8,280 bases of DNA from Paracoccaceae bacterium (lineage in GTDB: Bacteria > Pseudomonadota > Alphaproteobacteria > Rhodobacterales > Rhodobacteraceae). Where the stretch lies: assembly GCA_003551745.1 (NCBI GenBank), contig PUNI01000604.1, positions 1-8,280 on the forward strand, in the 5' to 3' direction. The number at the start of each line of letters is the position of its first letter. Position 1 is the stretch's first letter. The position numbers and the translations under genes were made by a program. The notes beneath the pieces are model-generated. The model searched no databases. It worked only from the letters and a program-made list of their open reading frames with translations, and was not told the origin of the DNA. Of the stretch, positions 1 to 5,624 are shown one piece after another.

Positions 1-33
1 CTGCAGCGCAACATGAACTCCGAGGGTCGGCCA

Positions 34-492
34 ATGCTGGATGCTGCGATGAACGACAACCTGCCTCGTGGCACCATCTGCATTGAGGATCTGGAGATCG
101 GCATGAGCCGTTACCTGCGCAAGCAGGTGACCGACCGCGACATCGAGCTGTTCGCCGAAGTGTCGACCGACAGGAACCCCGTGCATCTCGACGACGACTA
201 TGCGCAGGACACGATCTTCGAAGGCCGCATCGCCCATGGCATGCTCACCGCCGGGCTGATCTCGGCGGTGATCGGCGAGCAGCTGCCCGGGCACGGCACC
301 GTCTATCTTGGCCAGTCGCTCAGGTTCATGGCGCCGGTCCGCCCCGGTGATACGGTCGTGGCCGAGGTGACGGTCAGCGCCATCGACCATTCCAAGCGCC
401 GCGTCACCCTTGAAACCCGCTGCCTCGTGGGTGATACGACCGTCCTGAAGGGCGAGGCGGTGGTTCTGGCGCCAAGCCGCAAGTTCGACTGA
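34..492 (+). CDS. MaoC-family (R)-specific enoyl-CoA hydratase-like protein
   Basis: Single hot-dog-fold protein of the MaoC dehydratase family. Its best-known members (PhaJ) hydrate trans-2-enoyl-CoA to (R)-3-hydroxyacyl-CoA in the cytoplasm. The hydratase signature is clear: an FAEVSTDRNPVH block carries the catalytic Asp and His spaced as D-x4-H (residues 46 and 51 from the chosen start). It is followed by GRIAHGML and the hot-dog strand region GQSLRFMAPVRPGDTV. The reading frame is open to the left edge, with ATGs at 13, 34 and 49. I chose 34 because GAGGG at 21-25 sits 8 nt upstream. The ATG at 49 fits the usual compact N-terminus of the family (MNDNLPRGT...) and is a real alternative. 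The gene lies 30 bp upstream of ribF on the same strand. The substrate is unknown: a role in polyhydroxyalkanoate, fatty-acid or another acyl-CoA pathway cannot be told from sequence. Confidence 0.9.
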   Translation: MLDAAMNDNLPRGTICIEDLEIGMSRYLRKQVTDRDIELFAEVSTDRNPVHLDDDYAQDTIFEGRIAHGMLTAGLISAVIGEQLPGHGTVYLGQSLRFMAPVRPGDTVVAEVTVSAIDHSKRRVTLETRCLVGDTTVLKGEAVVLAPSRKFD

Positions 493-494
493 CC

Positions 495-520
495 GGCGGG
501 TCTCCCCCGCCCGAGGGGGA
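495..520 (+). promoter_or_regulatory. Two mutually exclusive hairpins in the maoC-ribF gap
   Basis: Stem A pairs GGCGGG (495-500) with CCCGCC (506-511) around a 5-nt loop. Stem B pairs TCCCCC (503-508) with GGGGGA (515-520) around a 6-nt loop. The two share bases 503-511, so they cannot form together. Stem B buries the G-rich Shine-Dalgarno of ribF (ATG at 523), while stem A leaves it free. This could tune RibF translation or couple it to translation of the upstream gene. It is an inference from base pairing only, in very GC-rich DNA where short stems are common. Confidence 0.3.
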
Positions 521-522
521 AG

Positions 523-1449
523 ATGCGCACGCTCAGGGGCTGGACTGGGCTCGATGCCGCCGACCAAGGGGCCAGCCTCGCCATCGGGAACTTCGACGGT
601 GTGCATCGCGGCCACATGGCCGTGCTCGACGTCGCCCGGCGCATAAACGCCCCGCTGGGCGTGCTGACCTTCGAGCCGCATCCGCGCGAGTTCTTCGCCC
701 CTGACGCGCCGCCGTTCCGGCTGATGAACGCCGAGGCCCGTGCCCACCGGCTGGAGAAACTGGGGGTCGAGATCCTCTATGAGGTGCCCTTCGACGCCCG
801 GCTGGCCGGCCTGACGGCCGAGGCCTTCGTGGACGAGGTTCTGGTGGCGGGGCTGGGGGTGGCCCATGTCGTGGTGGGCGAGGATTTCTGCTTTGGCCGG
901 GGGCGCGCGGGCAACGCGGCGCTGCTGGCAGAATTCGGCGCGGCGCGGGGGTTCGGCGTGACGGTGGCCGAACTGCTGGGCGGCCCGTCCGGCCGGGTCT
1001 CCTCCTCGGCCATCCGCACCGCGCTCGCCGAGGGCCGGCCGCAGGATGCCGCCGCCATGCTCGGCCACTGGCACCGGATCGAGGGGCCGGTGCTGCACGG
1101 TGACAGGCGCGGCCGCGATCTGGGCTATCCCACCGCGAACATGGCCATGACCGGGCTGCACGCGCCGCGCTTCGGCATCTATGCCGTTCTGGTCGACGTG
1201 CTCTCTGGCCCCCATGCCGGCAGCTATCACGGGGCGGCGTCACTGGGCATCCGACCGATGTTCGAAACACCGGTGCCGGGGCTGGAGACCTTCCTGTTCG
1301 ATTTCGACGGCGATCTCTACGACACGCATCTTTCGGTGGGGCTGGTCGAGTTCCTTCGCCCGGAGATGCGCTTCGACAGTCTCGACGGGCTGGTCGCGCA
1401 GATGGCCGCGGATTCCGCCCGCGCCCGCGCGATCCTCGCGGCACTCTGA
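523..1449 (+). CDS. ribF: Bifunctional riboflavin kinase / FAD synthetase
   Basis: RibF phosphorylates riboflavin to FMN and then adenylylates FMN to FAD, supplying flavin cofactors in the cytoplasm. The 308-residue length is typical of the bacterial bifunctional enzyme. The N-terminal nucleotidyltransferase (FMN adenylyltransferase) domain shows [10 protein letters not shown] at 22-31, TFEPHP at 49-54, [10 protein letters not shown] at 119-128 and SSSAIR at 160-165. The C-terminal riboflavin kinase domain (about 182-306) shows GYPTAN at 201-206, the SLGIRPMF segment at 240-247 and the likely catalytic Glu255 in [14 protein letters not shown]. Both domains look complete. The start at 523 is supported by a G-rich Shine-Dalgarno just upstream (515-520). 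It follows the MaoC gene by 30 bp and precedes the ycgN-type gene by 41 bp, so it is probably cotranscribed with both. No FMN-riboswitch-like leader is present in the short gap. Confidence 0.97.
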   Translation: MRTLRGWTGLDAADQGASLAIGNFDGVHRGHMAVLDVARRINAPLGVLTFEPHPREFFAPDAPPFRLMNAEARAHRLEKLGVEILYEVPFDARLAGLTAEAFVDEVLVAGLGVAHVVVGEDFCFGRGRAGNAALLAEFGAARGFGVTVAELLGGPSGRVSSSAIRTALAEGRPQDAAAMLGHWHRIEGPVLHGDRRGRDLGYPTANMAMTGLHAPRFGIYAVLVDVLSGPHAGSYHGAASLGIRPMFETPVPGLETFLFDFDGDLYDTHLSVGLVEFLRPEMRFDSLDGLVAQMAADSARARAILAAL

Positions 1450-1490
1450 CCCCTTTCCAAGCTGGCCCGCATGCGACAGGGTGCGAGGTC

Positions 1491-1961
1491 ATGAAGGACC
1501 CCATCCCACGCGACGATGTCCGGCCCCGCTTCTGGGCGCGCGTGCCGTTGAAGGACCTCACCCCGCGGGAGTGGGAGGCGCTCTGCGACGGCTGCGGGCG
1601 CTGCTGCCTGAACAAGCTGGAGGATGCCGACACCGGCGAGATCGCCTTCACCCGGGTGGCTTGCCGGCTGCTCGACGGCGAGACCTGCCGCTGCGGCAAC
1701 TACCCGCTGCGCAAGCGGCTGGTGCCGGAATGCGTCGTGCTGACGCCGCAGAACATCGGCGAGATCGCCTACTGGATGCCCGCCACCTGCGCCTACCGGC
1801 TGGTCTACGAGGGCCGGCCGCTTGAGCGCTGGCACCCGCTGGTCTCGGGCGACCCCGACAGCGTCCACCGTGCCGGGATCTCGGTGCGGGGCTGGACGGT
1901 GCCGGAATGCGCGGTGCCCGAGGAGGAATGGGAAGAACATATCATCGCCGAGGAGCTGTGA
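1491..1961 (+). CDS. YcgN-family (UPF0260) cysteine-cluster protein
   Basis: A 156-residue protein matching the YcgN/UPF0260 group of CxxCxxCC-type cysteine-cluster proteins in sequence and size (E. coli YcgN is about 150 residues). Visible hallmarks are the CDGCGRCC motif with Cys32, 35, 38 and 39, then Cys58, Cys66, Cys68, Cys81 in [12 protein letters not shown], and Cys100. This array suggests binding of zinc or an iron-sulfur cluster, but the biochemical role of the family is not established. The N-terminal [21 protein letters not shown] stretch is also characteristic. The ATG at 1491 has AGGG (1478-1481) and GAGG (1485-1488) upstream; the former has the better spacing. Its TGA overlaps the ATG of the downstream PLP lyase by one base (TGATG at 1959-1963), so the two genes are almost certainly translationally coupled. 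Confidence 0.93.
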   Translation: MKDPIPRDDVRPRFWARVPLKDLTPREWEALCDGCGRCCLNKLEDADTGEIAFTRVACRLLDGETCRCGNYPLRKRLVPECVVLTPQNIGEIAYWMPATCAYRLVYEGRPLERWHPLVSGDPDSVHRAGISVRGWTVPECAVPEEEWEEHIIAEEL

Positions 1962-3028
1962 TGGAGTTCGCATCGGACAACACCGCGCCGGTGCCGGCGG
2001 CGGTGCTCGAGACGCTGGCGCGCGCCAATGCAGGGTTCGCGCCGGGATACGGTGCCGACGACTGGACGCGGGCGGTGCAGGCGGCGGTGCGCGAGGCCTT
2101 CGAGGCCCCCGCGGCGGCCGTCTATCTCGTCGGCACCGGCACGGCGGCCAATGCCCTGGCGCTGGCCTGCCACTGCCCGCCCTGGGGCGCCGTCTTCTGC
2201 CACCGCCACGCCCATGTCGAGGAGGATGAATGCGGGGCGCCGGAGTTCTTCACCGGTGGTGCCAAGCTCGTCCATGTTCCCGGAGAGCATGGCCGGATGA
2301 CCCCGGCGGCGCTGGAGGCGGCGATCTCGGCCACCGGCCGTCTGGGCGTGCATGGCGTGCAGCCGGGGATGGTGAGCCTGACCAATGTCACCGAGGCCGG
2401 CACGGTCTATCCCCCAGCCGAGATCGCCGCCCTGGCGCAGGTGGCGAAGGCGCGCGGGCTGCCCGTGCATCTGGACGGCGCGCGCTTCGCCAATGCGCTG
2501 GTGGCCACCGGCGCAAGCCCCGCCGAGATGACCTGGAAGGCCGGCGTCGACGTGATCAGCTTCGGCGGCACCAAGAACGGGCTGATGGGCGTCGAGGCGG
2601 TGGTGCTGTTCGATCCGGCCCGGGCCTGGGAGTTCGAGTTGCGGCGCAAGCGCGGCGGGCATCTCTTCTCCAAGCACCGATACCTGGCCGCACAGATGGC
2701 GGCCTGGCTGGAGGGCGGGCTCTGGCTGGACCTCGCCGCACGGGCCAATGCCGCCGCCGCCCGGCTGGCCGCCGGGATCGCGGCGGTGCCGGGGGCGGCG
2801 CTGGTCCATCCGGCCGAGGCCAACATGGTCTTCGCGGCGCTGCCAAGGGCCGCGCATCGCCGGCTGCAGGCGGCCGGCGCGCACTACTATCTCTGGCCGG
2901 CGGGCGAGAGCCTGGAGGGCCCGGATGACGCGCCGGCACGGTGCCGGCTGGTCTGTTCCTGGTGCACCGGGGCCGCCGACGTCGATCGCTTCCTCGCACC
3001 CCTGCGCGAGATGGCAGCCGCCGGCTGA
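1961..3028 (+). CDS. PLP-dependent threonine aldolase-family beta-eliminating lyase
   Basis: Fold-type I PLP enzyme, 355 residues, of the low-specificity L-threonine aldolase family, which cleaves L-threonine/L-allo-threonine to glycine and acetaldehyde. The PLP-binding lysine is Lys205 in ISFGGTKNG, a motif resembling the Pseudomonas-type enzymes. His85 in CHRHAHVEEDE is the expected pyridine-ring stacking histidine, and HLDGAR (170-175) supplies the Asp and Arg that bind cofactor and carboxylate. The glycine-rich phosphate-binding GTGTAANALAL lies at 58-68. An in-frame ATG at 1907 lies inside ycgN. I prefer 1961 because AGGAG (1951-1955) sits 5 nt upstream, the ATG overlaps the ycgN stop, and [12 protein letters not shown] matches the usual N-terminus (SDN near residue 5). 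The name ltaE could apply, but related family members cleave other beta-hydroxy amino acids, so substrate is uncertain. The gene closes the plus-strand run. Confidence 0.93.
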   Translation: MEFASDNTAPVPAAVLETLARANAGFAPGYGADDWTRAVQAAVREAFEAPAAAVYLVGTGTAANALALACHCPPWGAVFCHRHAHVEEDECGAPEFFTGGAKLVHVPGEHGRMTPAALEAAISATGRLGVHGVQPGMVSLTNVTEAGTVYPPAEIAALAQVAKARGLPVHLDGARFANALVATGASPAEMTWKAGVDVISFGGTKNGLMGVEAVVLFDPARAWEFELRRKRGGHLFSKHRYLAAQMAAWLEGGLWLDLAARANAAAARLAAGIAAVPGAALVHPAEANMVFAALPRAAHRRLQAAGAHYYLWPAGESLEGPDDAPARCRLVCSWCTGAADVDRFLAPLREMAAAG

Positions 3029-3046
3029 CCGCGGCGGGCGCAGCCG
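3022..3046 (+). terminator. GC hairpin spanning the lyase stop codon (weak)
   Basis: CGGCTG (3022-3027) can pair with CAGCCG (3041-3046) around a GC-rich 13-nt loop. An alternative inner stem GCGGC (3031-3035) with GCCGC (3043-3047) is also possible. There is no following T-run, so this is at best a weak or factor-assisted terminator of the four-gene run. Confidence 0.2.
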
Positions 3047-3125
3047 CCATCAGCGCCCAGACCCCGGAATGAGCGAGAGAGCAGTGGATCAGCGGCGCCC
3101 GATCCTGCCCCATGGCGAGGCGCAC

Positions 3126-3147
3126 CACATGGGCTGAAAGCCCTGTG
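3126..3147. terminator. Hairpin between convergent lyase and isomerase genes
   Basis: CACA (3126-3129) and GGGCT (3131-3135) pair with AGCCC (3139-3143) and TGTG (3144-3147), with one bulged T (3130) and a GAA loop. This gives 9 base pairs in the middle of the 132-bp convergent intergenic region (3029-3160). There is no T-tract on either side, so termination is inferred from position and symmetry. The rest of 3029-3160 shows only a 22-codon ATG frame at 3069-3137 that I do not call as a gene. Confidence 0.35.
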
Positions 3148-3160
3148 ACCGCGGGCCGGC

Positions 3161-3757
3161 TCACGCCACCTGCGCCAACTCCGCGTCCAGAAAGTCGAGC
3201 CGGTCCTGCCCCCAGAGCACCGCCTCGCCCACGACCCATGTGGGCACGCCGAAGACGCCCCGGGCGACCGCGGTCTCCAGGTTGCGGGCATAGGTCTCCG
3301 CGCCGCTCAGAAGGCCGCGGTCGGCCAGATCGGGATCATAGCCCGCACGCGCGAGGCAGTCGCGGATCACGGCGTCCTCGGCGATGTCCCTCTCCTCGGC
3401 CCAGACGGCGCGGCCGAGACCGGTGAGAAGCCCGGCCAGATCGCCGCCGCCCGCATCCTGGGCGGCGATCAGCGCATAGGACGCCGGCGCCGGATTGGTC
3501 GGGAAATGCCGGGGCTTCAGGTTGAGCGGCATGTCGAGCCGCGCCGACCACCGCGCCAGCTCCTGCAGCCGCCACGCCTTGCGGTTGGGATGGCGGTCGG
3601 CCAGCGGCGTGCCGCCGGTGCGGGCAAAGAGCGCGGCGGCATCCAGCGGACAGAGATCCAGCGCCGCGCCATGGCGGGCGGCGATCTCGAACGGGCGCCG
3701 GCCGGCCAGATAGACCCACGGGCTCAGCGGCGTCAGAAAGTATGCGATTTCGGTCAT
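3161..3757 (-). CDS. 2-hydroxychromene-2-carboxylate isomerase-like protein (DsbA-fold, kappa-GST type)
   Basis: 198-residue thioredoxin-like protein of the DsbA/HCCA-isomerase family. NahD, the type enzyme, uses glutathione to isomerise 2-hydroxychromene-2-carboxylate in naphthalene breakdown. The N-terminal FLTPLSPWVYLAGRR has Ser12-Pro13 where thiol oxidoreductases have CxxC; this serine is the expected glutathione-activating residue, so a disulfide role is unlikely. The family's central RHFPTNP segment is at 83-89, GVFGVPTW with the cis-proline at 167-174, and the C-terminal WGQDRLDFL at 182-190. The frame stays open upstream to 3997, but that part overlaps prs antisense, and MTEIAYF is the normal family start. 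No clear Shine-Dalgarno is seen (only a G-rich stretch upstream). With no aromatic-degradation genes nearby, the physiological substrate is probably another glutathione conjugate or isomer. It is divergent from prs with a 106-bp gap. Confidence 0.9.
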   Translation of the reverse strand: MTEIAYFLTPLSPWVYLAGRRPFEIAARHGAALDLCPLDAAALFARTGGTPLADRHPNRKAWRLQELARWSARLDMPLNLKPRHFPTNPAPASYALIAAQDAGGGDLAGLLTGLGRAVWAEERDIAEDAVIRDCLARAGYDPDLADRGLLSGAETYARNLETAVARGVFGVPTWVVGEAVLWGQDRLDFLDAELAQVA

Positions 3758-3779
3758 GCTCGCCCCGTCCTGCCGCCCA

Positions 3780-3805
3780 ACGGTCCGCCTAGTTTGCAAG
3801 ACCGT
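3780..3805. promoter_or_regulatory. Inverted repeat in the isomerase/prs divergent promoter region
   Basis: ACGGTC (3780-3785) and GACCGT (3800-3805) form perfect 6-bp arms separated by 14 nt, with arm centres 20 bp apart, about two helical turns. That geometry suits a dimeric DNA-binding protein. The right arm overlaps the proposed -10 of the minus-strand gene. A second small dyad, TATC (3805-3808) and GATA (3814-3817), lies next to it. No regulator is assigned. Confidence 0.35.
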
Positions 3806-3828
3806 ATCCCGGTGATAAGCGGTGTCAA
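3801..3828 (-). promoter_or_regulatory. Candidate sigma-70-type promoter for the HCCA-isomerase-like gene
   Basis: Read on the minus strand, a perfect TTGACA -35 (3828-3823) is followed after 16 nt by TACGGT (3806-3801), a weak -10 with 3 of 6 matches. The predicted start would lie about 40 nt upstream of the ATG at 3757. On the plus strand, TTTGCA (3793-3798) and GATAAG (3814-3819), 15 nt apart, are an even weaker candidate for prs; if both work, the two promoters overlap face to face. Confidence 0.4.
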
Positions 3829-3863
3829 CGCCGCCTGACCCTGTAGCTTCCCACGAGGAATCC

Positions 3864-4883
3864 ATGGCCTCTCCGATCGAGCCGAAGCTGATCGCCGGCA
3901 ATGCCAACCGGACGCTTGCCCGCGCCATCGCCCGGCGCATGTCGCTGCATCGCGGCACTTCGGTCAGCCTCGTCGACGCGCGGGTGGAACGGTTCAATGA
4001 TCAGGAGATCTTCGTCGAGGTGTTCGAGAATGTCCGCGGCGAGGACATGTTCATCCTCCAGTCCACCTCGAACCCGGCCAACGACAACCTGATGGAGCTG
4101 CTGATCATCGCCGATGCGCTGCGTCGGTCCTCGGCGGCGCGGATCACGGCGGTCATCCCCTATTTCGGCTATGCCCGTCAGGACAGGCGGACCCGGGCGC
4201 GCACGCCGATTTCGGCCAAGCTGGTGGCGAACCTGATCTCGGTGGCCGGGATCGAGCGCGTGCTGACGCTCGACCTGCACGCCGCACAGATCCAGGGCTT
4301 CTTCGACATCCCGGTCGACAATCTCTATGCCGCGCCGGTCTTCGCGCTCGACCTGCAATACCAGTTCCGCGGCCGACTCGACGACGTGATCGTGGTCTCG
4401 CCCGATGTGGGCGGCGTCTCCCGCGCGCGCGAACTGGCCGCCCGGATCGGCTGCGGGCTCGCGATCGTCGACAAGCGCCGGGGCGCGCCGGGCGAGATCG
4501 CCGAGATGACGGTGATCGGCGAGGTCGGCGGGCGGATCTGCGTGATGGTCGACGACATCTGCGATACTGCCGGCACGCTGGTGAAGGCGGCGGAGCTTCT
4601 GGCCCGCGAGGGGGCGACCGAGGTGCATGCCTACATCACCCACGGCGTGCTCTCGGGCCCGGCGGTGGAGCGGGTCAGCGGATCGAGCCTCAAGAGCCTC
4701 GTGGTCACCGACTCGATCGAGCCCAGCGAAGCGGTCCGGGCGGCCGCGAACATCCGCATCCTGCCGACCGCGCCGATCCTCGCGCAGGCGATCCTCAACA
4801 TCTGGAGCGGCACCTCGGTGTCGTCGCTCTTCGACGCCGAGGTGCTGCTGCCGATCTACGAGAGCATGTATCTGCGCGACTGA
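3864..4883 (+). CDS. prs: Ribose-phosphate pyrophosphokinase (PRPP synthetase)
   Basis: Prs transfers pyrophosphate from ATP to ribose 5-phosphate, making PRPP for purine, pyrimidine, NAD, histidine and tryptophan synthesis. The 339-residue protein carries all class I hallmarks: RFNDQE (43-48), [21 protein letters not shown] (99-119, ATP/flexible loop region), the [17 protein letters not shown] signature (137-153) with the catalytic-site His139, SPDVGG (179-184), DKRR (203-206, the Lys and Arg of the catalytic loop) and the PRPP-binding [13 protein letters not shown] (227-239). An in-frame ATG exists at 3822, but I chose 3864 because GAGGA (3855-3859) sits just upstream and [15 protein letters not shown] is the expected N-terminus. 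Length is slightly above that of the enterobacterial enzyme, owing to a modest insertion pattern. The gene is divergent from the isomerase gene and convergent with clpP, whose coding region ends only 7 bp away. Confidence 0.97.
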   Translation: MASPIEPKLIAGNANRTLARAIARRMSLHRGTSVSLVDARVERFNDQEIFVEVFENVRGEDMFILQSTSNPANDNLMELLIIADALRRSSAARITAVIPYFGYARQDRRTRARTPISAKLVANLISVAGIERVLTLDLHAAQIQGFFDIPVDNLYAAPVFALDLQYQFRGRLDDVIVVSPDVGGVSRARELAARIGCGLAIVDKRRGAPGEIAEMTVIGEVGGRICVMVDDICDTAGTLVKAAELLAREGATEVHAYITHGVLSGPAVERVSGSSLKSLVVTDSIEPSEAVRAAANIRILPTAPILAQAILNIWSGTSVSSLFDAEVLLPIYESMYLRD

Positions 4884-4895
4884 GCGGGCCTCAGT
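4879..4895. terminator. Palindromic hairpin carrying the stop codons of prs and clpP
   Basis: ACTGAG (4879-4884) and CTCAGT (4890-4895) are perfect 6-bp arms around a CGGGC loop. The TGA of prs (4881-4883) lies in the left arm and the TGA of clpP (complement of 4891-4893) in the mirror position of the right arm. The hairpin therefore reads the same for both transcripts and is the only structure available to end either message in the 7-bp gap. No T-run follows in either direction, so strength is doubtful. Confidence 0.4.
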
Positions 4896-5508
4896 GCTTG
4901 AGTTCGGTGGCCGAGGTGATCACCCCGCCCAGCAGGCCGTAGGCGATCGCCTCCTCCGGGTTCATCCAGTAGTCGCGGTCGGTGTCCGTCTCGATCTTCT
5001 CGTAGGGCTGGCCGGTGGCCTCGGCGAAGATCCGGTTCAGCCGCTCGCGCATCTTCAGGATCTCGCGGGCCTGGATGCCGATGTCGGTCGCCGGCCCGCC
5101 CATGCCGCCCGAGGGCTGGTGCAGAAGAAACCGCGTGTTGGGCGTGCAGAAGCGCCGCTCGCGTGGCACCGCCACGAAGATGAGCGCGCCGGCCGAGGCC
5201 ACCCAGCCGGTCCCGATCATGTTCACCGGGGCGTCGATGAAGCGGATCATGTCGAAGATCATGTCGCCCGACTCCACATGGCCGCCGGGCGAGGAGACGA
5301 TCACCGTGATCGGGTCCTTCGACACGGCGGCCAGCGCCAGCAGCCGTGCCGAGGTGGTGCGCGCCAGCTCCTGGTTGATCGGCCCCGTGATGAGCACCGA
5401 GCGGGCGTCGAAGAGATGCTTCTCGACGATGTGGCTCGGCCCCTTCTCCTCGGCCTTGCGGTCGTCATCCTCGTCGTCGAGGCGCGGCATGTGCGGATCG
5501 GCGTTCAT
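4891..5508 (-). CDS. clpP: ClpP-type serine peptidase, non-canonical paralogue
   Basis: Proteolytic subunit of the Clp family, 205 residues. In the canonical enzyme two heptamer rings form a barrel fed by ClpA or ClpX. The catalytic triad is intact: Ser105 in GWVASAGALIF, His130 in RFLLHQPSGG, Asp179 in DTDRDYWMNPEEA. The oxyanion-region SSPGGHVESGD is at 72-82 and ATDIGIQAREILKMRERLN at 140-158 is the handle region. The N-terminus is unusual. The canonical axial-loop/propeptide segment (GERSYDIYSRLLK-like) is missing, and instead there is a very acidic stretch LDDEDDDRKAEEK (10-22) leading directly into HLFDARSVLITGPI. Such shortened ClpPs occur as second or third copies in alphaproteobacteria, so a separate housekeeping clpP beside clpX is expected elsewhere. 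The start at 5508 is supported by AGGGG just upstream. There is no tig or clpX neighbour; it is divergent from a LuxR-type regulator. Confidence 0.92.
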   Translation of the reverse strand: MNADPHMPRLDDEDDDRKAEEKGPSHIVEKHLFDARSVLITGPINQELARTTSARLLALAAVSKDPITVIVSSPGGHVESGDMIFDMIRFIDAPVNMIGTGWVASAGALIFVAVPRERRFCTPNTRFLLHQPSGGMGGPATDIGIQAREILKMRERLNRIFAEATGQPYEKIETDTDRDYWMNPEEAIAYGLLGGVITSATELKH

Positions 5509-5526
5509 GGAAACCCCTGTTTGAGA

Positions 5527-5552
5527 CCGGGCAAGACCTAGGCCAAGCCCGG
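5527..5552. promoter_or_regulatory. Concentric dyad in the clpP/luxR divergent promoter region
   Basis: CCGGGC (5527-5532) and GCCCGG (5547-5552) are perfect 6-bp arms. The palindrome CCTAGG (5537-5542) lies exactly on the same axis (centre 5539.5). Arm centres are 20 bp apart, as in the dyad at 3780-3805. Read towards clpP on the minus strand, CTTGTG (5564-5559) and CCTAGG (5542-5537) are 16 nt apart, which faintly resembles an alphaproteobacterial heat-shock (RpoH) promoter with the dyad centred on its -10. The operator and the promoter are both inferences. Confidence 0.35.
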
Positions 5553-5624
5553 CGGCCGCACAAGGCTGTGGACAGAAGATGCACGGCCGGTCACACTTTA
5601 CGCTGGGTCAAGCGGTGTGGGGGC

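Noticed and set aside
1471..1494. 7-codon ATG frame overlapping the ycgN start as ATGA
   Set aside because: It could be a coupling leader peptide, but so short a frame is expected by chance and carries no regulatory codon run.
533..1699. 388-codon open frame antisense to ribF and ycgN
   Set aside because: The product is rich in Arg, Pro, Ala and Ser with no domain pattern. It lies opposite two clear genes, as expected from GC-rich third positions producing stop-free shadow frames.
1805..2884. 359-codon open frame antisense to the PLP lyase
   Set aside because: Low-complexity Gly/Arg/His-rich product opposite a gene with intact catalytic motifs; no plausible start context or family resemblance.
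3069..3137. 22-codon ATG frame (MSERAVDQRRPIL...) between the convergent genes
   Set aside because: No convincing Shine-Dalgarno, no recognisable features, and its stop falls in the intergenic hairpin. Kept only as a remark because proof of translation would be needed.
3161..3997. Longer N-terminal extension of the isomerase-like gene up to 3997
   Set aside because: The extra 80 codons overlap prs antisense and the promoter region, and MTEIAYFLTPLSPW is the normal family N-terminus.
5552..5559. GCGGCCGC octamer in the clpP/luxR gap
   Set aside because: A self-complementary GC octamer is common in DNA of this composition, and nothing links it to function.
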